64,000 nt of DNA from Puffinus mauretanicus (GCA_023333565.1 JAJKFH010000385.1:2170001-2234000), one strand, 5' to 3'; positions 48,181-60,795 are shown, counted from the first letter of the stretch. Notes: generated from the sequence alone by a model not told the origin. A program made the numbers and translations.

Positions 48181-51100
48181 AATCATAGAATCATAGAATC
48201 ATTAACTTTGGAAAAGACCTCTAAGATCATCGAGTCCAACCGTCAACCCAACACCACCGTGCCCACTACACCATGTCCCTAAGCACCACATCTACACGTC
48301 TTTTAAATACTTCCAGGGATGGTGACTCAACCACTTCCCTGGGCAGCCTGTTCCAAGGCCTGACCACTCTTTCAGTGAAGAAATTTCTCCTAATGTCCAG
48401 TCTAAACCTCCCTTGGCGCAACTTGAGGCCATTTCCTCTTGTCCTATCGCTAGTTACTTGGGAGAAGAGACCAACACCCACCTCGCTACAACCTCCTTTC
48501 AGGTAGTTGTAGAGCGCGATGAGGTCTCCCCTCAGCCTCCTCCTCTCCAGACTAAACAACCCCAGTTCCCTCAGCCGCTCCTCATAAGACTTGTGCTCCA
48601 GGCCCTTCACCAGCTTCGTTGCCCTCCTCTGGACACGCTCCAGCACCTCCATGTCCTTCTTGTAGTGAGGGGCCCAAAACTGAACACAGTATTCGAGGTG
48701 CGGCCTCACCAGTGCCGAGTACAGGGGCACGATCACCTCCCTCCTCCTGCTGGCCACACTATTTCTGATACAGGCCAGGATGCCGTTGGCCTTCTTGGCC
48801 ACCTGGGCACACTGCCGGCTCATGTTCAGCCGGCTGTCAACCAGCACCCCAGGTCCTTTTCCTCTGGGCAGCTTTCCAGCCACTCTTCCCCAAGCCTGTA
48901 GCGTTGCCTGGGGTTGTTGTGGCCGAAGTGCAGGACCCGGCACTTGGCCTTGTTGAACCTCATACAGTTGGCCTCGGCCCATCGATCCAGCCTGTCCAGG
49001 TCCCTCTGCAGAGCCTTCCCACCCTCCAGCAGATCAACACTCCCACCCAGCTTGGTGTCATCTGCAAACTGAGGGAGCACTCAATCCCCTCGTCCAGATC
49101 ATTGATAAAGATATTGAACAGGACCGACCCCAGTACTGAGCCCTGGGGAACACCGCTCGTGACCGGCCGCCAACTGGATTTAACTCCGTTCACCACAACT
49201 CTCTGGGCTCGGCCGTCCAGCCAGTTTTTTACCCAGCGAAGAGTGTACCTGTCTAGGCCATGAGCCGCCAGCTTCTCTAGGAGAATGCCGTGGGAGACAG
49301 TGTCAAAGGCTTTATTGAAGTCCAGGGAGACCACATCCACAGCCTTTCCCTCATCCACGAGGCGGGTCACCTGGTCATAGAAGGAGATCAGGTTGGTCAA
49401 GCAGGACCTGCCTTCCATGAACCCGGGCTGGCTGGGCCTGATCCCCTGGTTGTCCCGGACATGGCTCGTGAGCGCCCTCAAAACGAACCGCTCCATAATC
49501 TTCCCCGGCACCGAGGTCAGGCTGACCGGCCTGTAGTTCCCTGGATCCTCCTTCTGGCCCTTCTTGTAGATGGGCGTCACATTGGCAAGCCTCCAGTTCC
49601 GGGACCTCCCCAGTTAACCAGGACTGCTGGTAAATGATGGAGAGTGGCTTGGCAAGCTCCTCCGCCAGCTCCCTCAGTACCCTCGGGTGGATCCCATCCG
49701 CCCCCATAGACTTGTGAGTGTCCAGGTGGCATAGCAGGTTGTTAACTTCTTCCTCTTGGATTATGGGGGGTTTATCCTGCTCGCCGTCCCTGTCTTCCAG
49801 CTCAGGGGGCTGAGTACCCTCAGGATAACTGCTCTGACTATTAAAGACTGAGGCAAAGAAGGCGTTAAGTACCTCAGCCTTATCCTCGTCCTTGGTGACA
49901 ACGTTCCCCCCCGCATCCAATAAAGGATGGAGATTCTCCTTGGCTCTCCTTTTGTCATTAACATACTTATAAAAGCATTTTTTGTTGTCTCTCACGACAG
50001 TGGCCAGGTTGAGTTCTAGCTGGGCTTTTGCCTTTCCAATTTCCTCTCTGCACGACCTAACGAGATCCCTGTACTCTTCTTGAGTTGGCTGCCCCTTCTT
50101 CCAAAGGTGATAAACTCTCCTTTTTTTCCTGAGTCCCAGCCAGAGCTCCCCGTTCAGCCAGGCCGGTCGTCTTCCCCACCCGTTCTTCTTGCGGCACATG
50201 GGGACAGCCCACTCCTGCGCCTTTAAGACTTCCTTCTTGAAGAACGTCCAGACTTCCTGGACCCCTTTGCCCTTCAGGACTGTCTCCCAAGGGACCCTCT
50301 TGACCAGAGTCCTGAGCAGGCCAAAGTCCGCCCTCCGGAAGTCCATTGTAGTGGTTTTGCTGGCCCCCCTCTTTACTTCACTAAGTATTGAGAATTCTAT
50401 CATTTCATGGTCGCTAAGCCCAAGCCGGCCTCCGACCACCACATCTCCCACCAGTCCTTCTCTGTTTGTGAACAGCAGGTCAAGCGAGGCACCTCCCCTG
50501 GTGGGCTCACTTACCAGCTGCGTCAGGAAGTTCTCTTCCACACACTCCAGGAACCTCCTCGAGTGTTTCCTCTCTGCTGTGTGGTATTTCCAGCAGACGT
50601 CTGGAAAGTTGAAGTCCCCCACGAGATCAAGGGCTAGCGACTGGGAGACTTCTGCCAGCCTCTTGTAGAATATTTCGTCTGCCTCCTCATCCTGGCTAGG
50701 TGGTCTGTAACAGACTCCCAGCAGGGTATCTGCCTTGTTGGCCTTCCCCCTCATCCTTACCCACAAGCACTCGACCTCGTCATCACTGCCATTGAGCTCT
50801 AGACAGTCGAAGTACTCCCTGACATACAGGGCTACCCCTCCGCCTCTCCTTCCTCGCCTGTCCCTTCTGAAGAGCTTATAGCCATCCATTGCAGCACTCC
50901 AATCGTGAGACTCATCCCACCATGTTTCCGTGATGGCGACTAAGTCGTAGCTACCCCGCTGCACAATGGCTTCCAGCTCCTCCTGTTTGCCGCCCATGCT
51001 GCGTGCATTGGTGTAGATGCACTTGTGCTGGGCTGCCGATTTCTCCCCTGACACTGGCCTGCCGCCCCTAGGCTCTTCTCTAGTAAGCCTGGTTTTATCC

Positions 51101-51900
51101 CCTTCCCCCTTCGAACCTAGTTTAAAGCCCTCTCGATGAGCCCCGCCAACTCATACGCGAGAATCCTTTTCCCCCTGCGAGACAGCTGAACTCCGTCCAT
51201 CGCCAGCAGGCCCAGTGCCGTGTAAACCTCCCCGTGGTCAAAGAAGCCAAAATTCTGCCGATGGCACCAGCCCCTAAGCCATGTGTTGATCCGATGAGTT
51301 TTCCTGTTCCCTTCAGTATTCCTCCCCGCTACTGAAGGGATCGAGGAAAATGCTACCTGTGCTCCCGATCCTCCCACCAGTCGCCCCAGCGCCCTGAAGT
51401 CCCTTTTGATCCCTTCGGGACTTCTCTCTGCAACCTCCTCACTGCCAGCCTGTATAACCAGTAGCGGGCAGTAATCGGAGGGCTGTACCAGACCGGGGAG
51501 CTTCCTAGTAATGTCCTTCACCCGGGCCCCAGGGAGGCAGCAGCCTTCCCTGTGGGATGGGTCTGGCCAGCAAATTGGGCCCTCCGTCCCCCTCAGAAGG
51601 GAATCACCAATGACAATTACCCTCCTTTTTTTCTTAGCGGAGGCAGTCGTAATGCGTGGGGCTGGCTGACTCGCCCTGGGCAACCCCCTGGATGGGCCTT
51701 CATCTGCGTCCTCGTTTGTCTGGCCCTCAAGATCCAGAGCTCCGTATCTGTTCTGTAAGGGCAACTGGGAAGGTTGAGGTGAGGGAGGCCGGGCGGGGGT
51801 TCGCCTGGCGCCCTGAGCAGGGACCTGTGTCCATTCCCCCCTGTCGCCTGGGTTTCTTTCTGGCTCTGGGTTTCTTTCTGGCTCGGCTGGCAATGAATAC
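48181..51900 (-). mobile_element. Long CR1 LINE (ORF1 plus ORF2, degenerate)
   Basis: About 3.7 kb in minus orientation. The ATAGAATC 3' tail repeats lie at 48,181-48,205 and the 5' end falls in ORF1 near 51,900. It encodes an ORF1 with an esterase-like GDSLL motif and an ORF2 with endonuclease and reverse transcriptase. ORF2 is broken by frameshifts near 49,600, 49,078 and 48,845. The subfamily differs from the 38.0 and 42.0 kb copies. By its few lesions it is among the youngest elements here. Confidence 0.95.
48266..51054 (-). pseudogene. CR1 ORF2 (endonuclease / reverse transcriptase), frameshifted
   Basis: The upstream part (51,054 to about 49,600) has the AP-endonuclease signature: TNARSM, ITETWW, GDFNFPDVCW and GLSDHEMIEF. 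The next part (49,580 to about 49,080) has RT motifs [31 protein letters not shown] and [20 protein letters not shown]. The FADDTKLGG catalytic block lies in another frame (about 49,080-48,845). The C-terminal [20 protein letters not shown] block lies in a fourth segment ending at 48,266. Three single-step frameshifts make it non-functional as read. Confidence 0.92.
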
Positions 51901-51911
51901 AATTTATTCAT
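51117..51911 (-). CDS. CR1 ORF1 (esterase-like protein)
   Basis: 264 codons, open to the stop at 51,117. The C-terminal two thirds shows the SGNH-hydrolase-like features of CR1 ORF1: VIVIGDSLLRGTEGP, then VIQAGSEEVAERSPEG and the DGVQLSRRGKRILAYELAGL block. The N-terminal part is proline-rich. The initiating ATG may come from flanking DNA, because the element seems truncated about here. Confidence 0.85.
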   Translation of the reverse strand: MNKLYSLPAEPERNPEPERNPGDRGEWTQVPAQGARRTPARPPSPQPSQLPLQNRYGALDLEGQTNEDADEGPSRGLPRASQPAPRITTASAKKKRRVIVIGDSLLRGTEGPICWPDPSHREGCCLPGARVKDITRKLPGLVQPSDYCPLLVIQAGSEEVAERSPEGIKRDFRALGRLVGGSGAQVAFSSIPSVAGRNTEGNRKTHRINTWLRGWCHRQNFGFFDHGEVYTALGLLAMDGVQLSRRGKRILAYELAGLIERALN

Positions 51912-52081
51912 GATATAAAATTAGTAGGTACAAATAAATATTTTAGTTTCTCTGGGTTTGCTTTTTTTAAAGAACTGTATTTAAGTGAGTTAATATTTGG
52001 GTCACCAACTTGGCTCTAGCTGTTGCAAAGAGAATCCCTCCTAATATGTAAAGAAATTAACCTCTGCTCTTCACTCTGCAG
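51901..52081. other. Flank between CR1 and first candidate exon
   Basis: Short AT-rich stretch ending in a good polypyrimidine tract and CAG acceptor at 52,079-52,081. Confidence 0.5.
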
Positions 52082-52233
52082 GAAGACACAGTTGGAGAAC
52101 AGTGTTGAGAGGTGTGAGTTCAGGAACAGCATCCAGCAGCAGAGTCCCAGGATTAAGAATATACTTAAGAGCTTTCCTGCACTCGGGTCGCAGGCAAGGA
52201 AAGTGTTGCGTGGTACCATTAAGAGGAAAACAG
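52082..52233 (+). CDS. Candidate exon A of an unidentified gene
   Basis: 152 bases, open in one frame, flanked by a strong acceptor (tcttcactctgcag) and a good donor (ACAG|GTCAGT). Begins in phase 2 and ends in phase 1. The encoded segment is basic and polar (includes KNILKSFPALGSQARKVLRG). No family is recognised. Its phase matches exon B exactly. Confidence 0.5.
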
Positions 52234-52460
52234 GTCAGTAATCTGTAATTTCTGACCATTAGTGACATAACCTTTATAGGTATATAAAAAGCTAACTAGG
52301 GGCTGCGGACGAGAATAAACACTGAAGTGTTCTCTAATCTTAGATTTGAAATTCAGCTTCTAAATGCTGTGAATGCTTAAGGAAGCCAGGTAATGTGTCT
52401 CATGCTGCACTTAAGCATTGTCAAGACACAAAGTACTTTTCAGATACCTTTTCTTTTTAG

Positions 52461-52890
52461 AAGGAATGCAGCTTTGTACTTACTGCAGAGAGCATATACC
52501 CAAAGTCAGCAGCAGCTGGTATGAGCTCTTATATGGGCCAGTAACAGGTTTTGCAATCAAACATTTCTCACGCTGGATTTCCATAAGTCTGCCTGGGGCT
52601 AAATCTCTGGCATGGTTGTTTGGACATGGTCTTTATTCAGATCTTTACCTCCATAGAGCTAATAACCCTAAATGTGTCAATTTTACCCATCCTGTTTACT
52701 TCCACACCACCAGATGGGTTATGTATTGTTTTACCACCGAAACGCCAAAGGAAGCTCTATCTAAAAGACTGGAAGCAGAGGTTACAAATAAAACTGGCTT
52801 AACTCGTAGAGAGTTTCTAGTTGTTGATCCTTTTCCTATCCAAGGGTGTCTAGGTATGTATCAAGCATTACAAAAATTCAAGCATTCATG
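52461..52890 (+). CDS. Candidate exon B of an unidentified gene
   Basis: 430 bases (142 full codons) open without a stop, acceptor cttttctttttag, donor ATG|GTAACA, phase 1 to phase 2. The segment has CTYC near its start, many aromatic residues (WYELLYGP, HPVYFHTTRWVMYCF) and two N-glycosylation sequons (NFT, NKT). It would suit an extracellular or lumenal domain (inference). A stronger alternative donor, TAG|GTATGT at 52,854, would end it in phase 1. It resembles no repeat or family I can name. Confidence 0.55.
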
Positions 52891-55800
52891 GTAACATCTT
52901 TCTGTTTAAAGCCAGTCTCCTGTCCAGCGTCCTGTGAAGGCCACTGCTTCACAACAAGCAGCCCCACAGAATTCTCTTCCATTCTTTGTGTATGACAAGT
53001 GATGCAATTTTTAGAAAGTAAAATTGTCATAAATATCATATCCTTCTCTTGCTCTTTCTGCTCTTTTGTCCTATGATTTTTTACTGATACAAGTGTAAGG
53101 TGGATGATTCATCCCTTGCCCTGCTGCGTCTCATAAATTTACGTCCTCTCTGGTAGTCTACCTCACAAATCACGATATTTTTCTTGAAAATATTGTCATT
53201 TTGGATTTTTAGCTAGCCCTTCTGAGCATAGATGACAGCTGCAAATTTCTGGCATCTTTTGGGGCTGTTAATGTTGCACATGACCTAAATATGGAACAAA
53301 CAAAAATTCTATAAACACCCCAGTAAATTCATAATATCAATGATATTTATCAGCTTTCCATACACATTGATATATCAATAGCAAGCCATCAGACTTGGTA
53401 ACAAACTGCATTGGTTCCTCCCTCAACATACGGTAGCAGCGTAAGTTCTTCAGTCACAGATGAAATGGCTATGACTAAAACAGTCCTATTTGTCTGAGCT
53501 GGTAGAGATGCTGGAAGATTTGTGAGGTATGAATCATGTTGCTCACTTGGATGACTGGGTACCTAAACTAATATTTAGGGTCATCCTCATGGTCATTCTC
53601 ATCTAGCCTGAGCCATTCAAATCAACCCTCCTTGACTACAGCATGCTTTGAGGTATGTACCACAGTCATTGTGGTCCAGAAGAGATCTGTCCAAGATTCA
53701 AGTGGACTCTCCTATATTTGTCTCTGCTTATATGGCTAGTCTATAAGTACTGTGGAGTTTTCAAGTTGCTGTTTAACTTCATGAGGTTTTAGCCTTCTGA
53801 CTCCTTGATTTCCGTACATGCTACAAGAAGAGCTAATCCAGACACGAACATTTAACTGGGCTTTTGAGTTCATCCTCAACACTTAGGGCTTTAATATTGA
53901 TGAATTAATCTTGAAAATGGTACCTGAACTACAAATATGAGACTCAGATGCTGGCAACATTACTTCTGATGTCAGTGTTAATGAACTGTTTTATTTCTCA
54001 TCGAGCTATTGAGAATAGATGAGAAGATTGTTTCCTATGAAGATCTATGCAAATTCGTGAACGGTCCTGGCAGCTTTGGATCAAGACTCAGTATTTCCTA
54101 TTCATAGTAGGACGCCTATTCCCATGAGGCAGCAGAACTGTTCATAGAAGAGGCTCTATATTTTGATACGTGTAACCTTTTCAGCAGGATCAAGTGGATG
54201 GCATCAATACCCAGAAGATACCCTGAGTACCCCACTAGAAAGATTCTGAGAAGGAAAATGGTCCCGAACCAAAAAAGACTGCTTGAAAATTATCAAAGGA
54301 GCAGAAGTAGTCCACTATGGGTAAGACAACCTGTTTCTGAAAAGATCTGTTCACGCCGTGACAGTTTAGTGGTAATCCTGTTGCATATACCATGCTAGGG
54401 ATGATGAAGATATTGCTGGCCATTAGAGATCAATATGGTCATGTATGCTCTTGCTGAGTAAACCAGGCCAGTGAATTTTCCCCACTAGTGCATCCACTGT
54501 ACCCAATGACTTCTCTCTTCAAAAGGCATTCTCTTCAGCTGAAAGATGGATATTCCAGGAAAGGAGCTGGTTTGTTCAATGGTTAACACTGTTAACACTG
54601 GTTAACACCTATTTTAAGTCGGATTTAAGGTGTAATTATTTTTTAATGGCACTATTATCAGAATCAATCCCCCAGACTTAATTATGGTTGTTTTTTTGAG
54701 TTGAGATTAAAAATGAATTACCCTTTTGCCTATAGAAGAATTCTACTACTTTTTATTTTGTACAGTGTTTCGTGTGGTGTTTTACAATTCCATTGATACC
54801 ATCAGTTTTGCAATAATTAAGAGTTGTGCAAGTGACAGTGATTTTGATTTTTTTTTTTTTTTGAGATATGCCTCCTGTGTCATCCAAAAAAGAACAGTTT
54901 TGGCAAATCAGAAATTTGAAAAAATGTCTTGGAAGCAAAATAGTTTAGAGGGTTTTTAAAAAAAATATTTTTATGTACAATTGAAGAAAACTTTGGAATG
55001 AAATAAAATTTTGCTTAAAAATTGAAACATCATTTAGAAAATGTCAAAATGAATTATGTGGGGATGGGGAGTTGCTTTTGACTCACGCAATCCTATGCGC
55101 TCAAAAGAAATTCACAGAATGTTCCGGTTTGTTCCAGTCTGCATGTTCCACCAGAAAAGTTCCATCAGTTTCTTTCCTCCAGACCTATTTCAGCTATAGA
55201 GTCTGCAGGGAATACTTATAGCATAAGTCACCAGGTGAAGTTGCTAGATATGGCTATGTTATTTTGGGGAACATAAGAGGAATTTTAAGTTTCTACGAAA
55301 GCTTCTGTTATTATTTGCTCATTTATAGTTGGTTCTAATGTCTAAAAAGCTATGGTGAGCAGCAAGAACATCTGCTCAGAAGAGCACAGGTGGAAGTGTT
55401 TGCTGTGATTTCGTGTGGGCTGAGATTTTTAGAAAAGAGCGCTAAGAAGCACAAACCTGGTATCCATACTGGTACAAATAGTACAAATAGTAGGGTAGGA
55501 ATGGCTCATGTCCACGCTGCTTAGGGTTGTAATTCTTTAGATACTCTTTGTACACACTAACTATCTTTTAATTTTTCATCCCCTGGGATTCTCTCTACCC
55601 TTATGGCCATAAAACATAACTATTATTTTGGTGAGGGCGGGATGACTGAACAAAGTGTCTGAAGTAAGTTGGTCCATTTTACTACATGAGATGATAATGG
55701 ATAAACAGAATTGGGGAAATTTTCCTTTATTCTGCACTCGTTTTGGTGCAGAGAGCCAATAAGATCCTTGAGGAACGTATCACCTAGTTTCTATTTCAAG

Positions 55801-57829
55801 AGCTTCAGTAAGAGGTACATGAACAGGTCATGTGGAACATATGGGGTCTTTGTGGCTCTGCCATGCATGAAACAGCTATTACATGGTTGCCTCTCAGATT
55901 GCTTTTGAGAATAAGAATATCTCCATGAGTAAGGGCTGGAAGAAGAGGCTGGCAATTTGAAGAACCTAATGGTGGTAAAAATGGGTGTTCTGCAATCAGA
56001 AAGTTAAACAGAGTGGGGTTTCCCCATCTTTTTTTTCCTCTCTAAAGAATAGCTGCTCTTCAGGGAATGTCTGAGAGAAAGGGGTATAGCTAATGAGATC
56101 CTAATTCAGCTAATTGACAGTTCCTGACATTTCCAAGTAAGTGTTGTTACCAACTGGCATGATTTAGGGCTGTCCTTTTTGCCTGTTTCCCATATCCTCA
56201 TTGGTCTCTGCCAAGTGCTGAATAATCTGGCCATAAGTAATGAAAACATATTTTATAGTTTGCATTTCATTTTCCAATATGCTTTTGTCATATTCTTTTG
56301 TGGCCATAACTGAAAAAGAAAAAGCTTGGGAGAATAAACAAAAACTTACAGTGTGTCCTCGGAACGAGCAGTTCCAGAGGTTTTGAATTGGGAAAGCTCT
56401 GAATTAGAAACTGTAAACTACTGGGAGTGCAAGGCAAGGAAAACAAATGAAGTACAATTACATTGGACCCTCTTAGCTTGAGCACTTTTTATAATCTCTG
56501 TTGTTGCTTTGTGCTACAGGTGTAGAGGCAGTCTCAGAAGTAATTCTTACCATTTAAGGTTTTTAAGGTTAAAACTGGCATTTGCTCATAGAGCAAATGA
56601 CTAGCCAGTGAAGACAGAGAAGTACAAGAATAATATGTTCCCTACAGAGGAATATCCCATAACAAGCTGTCTGACCCATTGTGTAGCAGCTGCACTCTGT
56701 GAGGGGTTTTAAGAGTGCATCACAGCCATCCTGTCTCAGAGTGAGAAGGGCAGGAACATTGAGTACACATAAAGAGGGTTGTATCAGACACATACCTGGC
56801 ATGAGGTGTTCCTTTCTTCTAGCTGGAATAATTTTGAAGACAGTACGTTTCAGTTCAGATATGAGCATCTATCATTAATCTCATATCATTTATCAAATAC
56901 ATCTGCATTTTCTTCATCATCTGTTCTGAGTTCCTGCATTGTCTGTGAGTAACACATTTTGGGCTGGCAAGCTGGATGGCCTTCCAGGGAACCGTTCCCA
57001 GCCATAGTTCCTGGACTAATTGTCTGATCTTCCCAAAATCTCCTTGCTGTTTCCGTAACTTAGGGCTTAAAAATACTCATAAGGAAATACTGAAATTTTG
57101 GTCTTGTTGAGATAGCCAAGCCTTTACTGCTGGCACTCCAAAGAGATTTTTTCTCCTTTAGACAGCCATATGATATCAGCATAGCATACCATCTAACTGC
57201 ATGTACTGATTCTTGCCAAAGGAAACATGCTAAATTGAGTTTCACCCACCCAGAGGAGTCACAGAGTCCGAGCACTTTATCAGCCATCCAACAAAGAAAT
57301 CGAAGATATGAGAGATGGAAGAAACGATTGGTCATCTAATCTTTTTTTCTGTTTTTGCTGGTCTGGTTGCCAGGGAGATACTGTATTAAAAGGAGTGGTC
57401 CACATGCTCACTTCACTTATAAGCTGCCTCATTGTAAAAACAGCATTTAAAAATGAAGTTTAAAAATACTTGTGGATTGAAAATGTTATTGTGTCATTGT
57501 TTAGCCAAGCTCAAATAATTTAATGCTTTCAATATTCCTTGTAAATGATCTGTTCAGGATTTTTTCTGTGTTTCTCTAAATTCTATCCAGGTTTTCCTAC
57601 TGAAATCCATAGAGCAGAAAAAGTCTGTTCAGACCAACATGCCATTTTTTCTAAATCAAAGTCAGGGGCTTGTTTATAGAGAGTACTTTAACACAGTTCA
57701 TTCCCTTTTCCCATTTTCCTTTCTTTGGTCCCTCTAAAAGCTTCCAGGACAGACTCCCTCTGTCTTCCCTTTTGTGGAAATGGAATATGAATTCAAATAA
57801 CTTTTTTTTTCCACATGCTTTTTCCTTAG
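52891..57829 (+). other. Putative intron B/C of the unidentified gene
   Basis: About 4.9 kb, AT-rich. It includes an open plus-strand stretch of about 95 codons ending at 54,395, with a good donor at 54,321 whose phase does not fit. It also includes three GTTAAC tandem units at 54,581-54,609 and T runs near 54,848. No repeat family is recognised. Confidence 0.4.
54581..54609 (+). repeat. Three tandem GTTAACAC units
   Basis: Three copies of a 9-10-base unit containing the palindrome GTTAAC occur head to tail. It is a small tandem repeat. Confidence 0.8.
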
Positions 57830-57970
57830 GATACATGTGCTTGCTGATACATATGTTTTTAAATTTGAAATAAACCCAGTGCAAATATTCACCAAGTTTA
57901 GCACGACATTCACTGGCTCTGTAAACGTTCCCAAATTCGAGGAATGGACAGAAGATCCAGAAGTCTATGG
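57830..57970 (+). CDS. Candidate exon C of an unidentified gene
   Basis: 141 bases, phase 2 to phase 2, open throughout. The acceptor follows a long pyrimidine tract (catgctttttccttag). The donor is TGG|GTAAAA, moderate. The encoded 46 residues alternate polar and hydrophobic residues, as in beta strands (LADTYVFKFEINP), and end FEEWTEDPEVY. It joins in frame to both B and D. No family is recognised. Confidence 0.5.
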
Positions 57971-59089
57971 GTAAAATTTGGGATTATTTTTTAGTCTTCT
58001 CTTCAAAGAAGAGATTTGGTAGGGATGCAGGAGGTCCTGGAAGAGAAGCAGTCCTGCCCCATAGGAAAGAGAAGCTCCGTTCCTGGGCAGGGCTCAATCT
58101 CATAGTATGTACCATACACCTCTACGGCTTCTGCAGCTGGGGAGCAGAAAAATTTCAACCCAGCTGGTTATTTTGTAAGTTCAGTTCTAGAGGTAGTGTG
58201 ACAAGAAGCTCCAGGGCAGTGTTTCTAACTTCAGACTGTTGCTTCTGCCAAAGCTGAAGAGAGTACTGGAGAGAATTTACCAAGGTGAAAGGACTGCACA
58301 CGTGGTAGCCACCTGATCTGGCACATAATGCTGGGTCTTGTGAGAATTTAGCAACTTCTAGCCTTGAAAGAAACCGGTATCCTAACAGACTAAGTGCTAG
58401 ACACACAAAACTAGCTGTTGTGGAATACTACAACCTCAACATTTTTGCAGAGGCACATGGAGTAAGATATAACACTTCTGAAATCAAACATCATCCCATT
58501 TGCTTAATAAGTTTGTTAACAGGTATAAATAAAAGCAGATGTTAAGCAAATGTGAATATGAAGTTTTCTAGATTATTAATGCAGATAGAGGCAAATTTTG
58601 TGATGTGCTGGAAGTATTACCAGCCATTATCTTCTGAGAGTCCACACAGCTGAGGAAGTAGATTGAAAAGTATTCCTGATATTGTAGAAAATGATGTCCA
58701 TTGATTTTCATTACTGACACATTGCCTCCTGTTTCACGATTTTTGAACATTTGTGTAAAGTATTGACAAGAAAATTTACAGAAAGCTGGAGCACCCTGCA
58801 TTAGTATTCATATACATTTGAATTCATGGGCATTTGCACTATAACCATATCTTTCTGCCACATTACTGTTCATGCAATGTACAAAGCAGGTAGAACTTTG
58901 ATGGTGATGAGCAAACAATGCTCAGAAAACTGTAGAACAGGAGTCCCGTTGTGAGTTTCAGTGATTGGCTGTTTAATGTCCAGATTATGAATAAATCTAC
59001 ATTGCAAGCAAAAAAAGGAGGAAAACTCCAAAGAGGTATTAGCAAGACAGTAATTTGATGACTTCATACATCTGTAATAGGTGAGATTG

Positions 59090-59373
59090 CATTGAAGATC
59101 TTAGACCCATGAGAAGTACTATAGTGGATATCCTGTGGCAGTTTTGTTGGAAGAAATTAGGGACTCTAAAGTGTAGATGCTCCCTCCCACCAGCTTCCCC
59201 TGCACTTGGCAGGGCATGGGAGGCCGAAAAAAAGTCTCTGGTGCAAGCACCACCCAGCAACAACCAAAGCATCAATGGGCCATCAACACTCCTCTCATAC
59301 CAAACCCAAAACACAGCACACCCCCCAAGCTACTGGGAAGAAAGTTAACTCTGTCCCAGCCGGAACCAGGACA
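59090..59373 (-). mobile_element. ERVL-type LTR fragment
   Basis: On the minus strand, starting at about 59,373, the sequence follows the 5' part of a widespread avian retroviral LTR. Blocks in order are TGTCCTGGTTCCGGCTGGGA, AGAGTTAACTTTCTTCCCAG, GTGCTGTGTTTTGGGTTTGG, then a GGATATCC block. The TATA region and the 3' end are not recognisable, and no internal retroviral genes are seen nearby. It is probably a decayed solo LTR or fragment. Confidence 0.65.
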
Positions 59374-60704
59374 TAGTGTCACAAGATCCAAGAATGGAAA
59401 ATCATGCCCTGTATATCAAAACAGATTGTCAGTGACTCAGTGACTGCTTTCTGTACCATCCCACTGCCACAATGAAATAGTAATTCAGAACTCGATGAGT
59501 AGGGATGTAATCATCACTACCGTGATCTGAATGTAGATTTCCTTACTCTTAGAAAAATGTGGAACTTCAGATCTGCTAATGGATGATACTATTTGTTCTT
59601 AATAGCTATCAACTTTGGTGAGTGATGGGTTCTTCAACAAACATAAATCGAGATGAAAGCCAAAATATTAGAATAGCTGCAAGGGTGAAAAGTGAGAGAT
59701 AGTGACACGAGGGAATTGTAGTTGGATGCAGCAGAGAACAGAGTACGTTCACAACTGATACTCAGGCTTCAATATGTGAAATCTTTATGCGGAACAAGCG
59801 TAGCTGCATAATTACTGTAGTGTGGCACTAGCGTGCTGTGAACATGGCTGAGCAGGAGTTAAGAAACCTCTGCCTAGTGAGGAAGACTGAAACATTTGAT
59901 CAACAAATACCCATTCACTTGTTTGTTTAACGAAAGGAAAAGCACCTTCTTCCAGGTTCCTTGCCATCTATGCACAACTGGATTTTCCTGTGCAGCAGTC
60001 TTCAAAAAGAAAGGGGGAGAGAGGAAGGGAGGATAGTAAAGCAAAGCAGAGCTGTGCTCTGATGCGTTTCCTTTCGTTTCATTGCTCTGCTCTTTAATCT
60101 CTGCAGCAGCTCGTATAGGTGTTAACAAGGCTGGGGAAGGCCATTGGTGTGTCCTGCCTACTGACACCCATTCGTCCTTGAGTACCAATGCCAGGCAATT
60201 ATAAATGGCTGTAAAGTTCTTTTAGTTCATAAAAATTTCCAGAAATATTTGCTTCAGTATAGCTTTTCAGTTGAAATGCTGTGCAGACAGCAGGCTAGGT
60301 ATGTGAAATCCATGGCTACAGAAGTATGTTTTAAAGTCTCCAGGCCGCAAGTTTGTTCCTCTTGCCAAGAAGAGAGGAAAATTTTTATAAACTGGGAACA
60401 GAAATAAAAGGAGGTCAGGGACAAACCAGGAGAAAGGAAAAGAGAAGCTATAGAAATACAGGCAGAAAAAGAGTTATATATTGTATTAATAATGTAACTT
60501 TTTAATCAGTTGTTATGACATTCAAACCTCATCTCCAAAAATAGTCATGACAAAACTGGAGGCTAATACTGGGATCTTAGCAAGTTCAGTAAAGCAAATT
60601 TTAAAACTTAGTGCTTGGCAGAAGTAAGTCACTGATATGGTACATATGATAATTATTAATTAATAACTATATTACATTTTTTGTAATAGATATTATTGTA
60701 GATT

Positions 60705-60795
60705 CTTAGAATACTATGTGGTAGGCACAATGCAGATATAGAAAAAGACAAAATCCCTGATCCTGACAGCTTTGAACCTAAATAAAATTAACAAG
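60705..60795 (+). repeat. Possible ancient L2/MIR-type repeat fragment
   Basis: 'agacaaaatccctgatcctgacagctttgaacctaaat' is arranged like the 'agacagtccctgcc...agcttacaatctaaat' block of old amniote repeats. It is short and diverged. Confidence 0.3.

Noticed and set aside
48413..50668. Plus-strand frames of 115-162 codons within the CR1
   Set aside because: Antisense shadows of CR1 ORF2.
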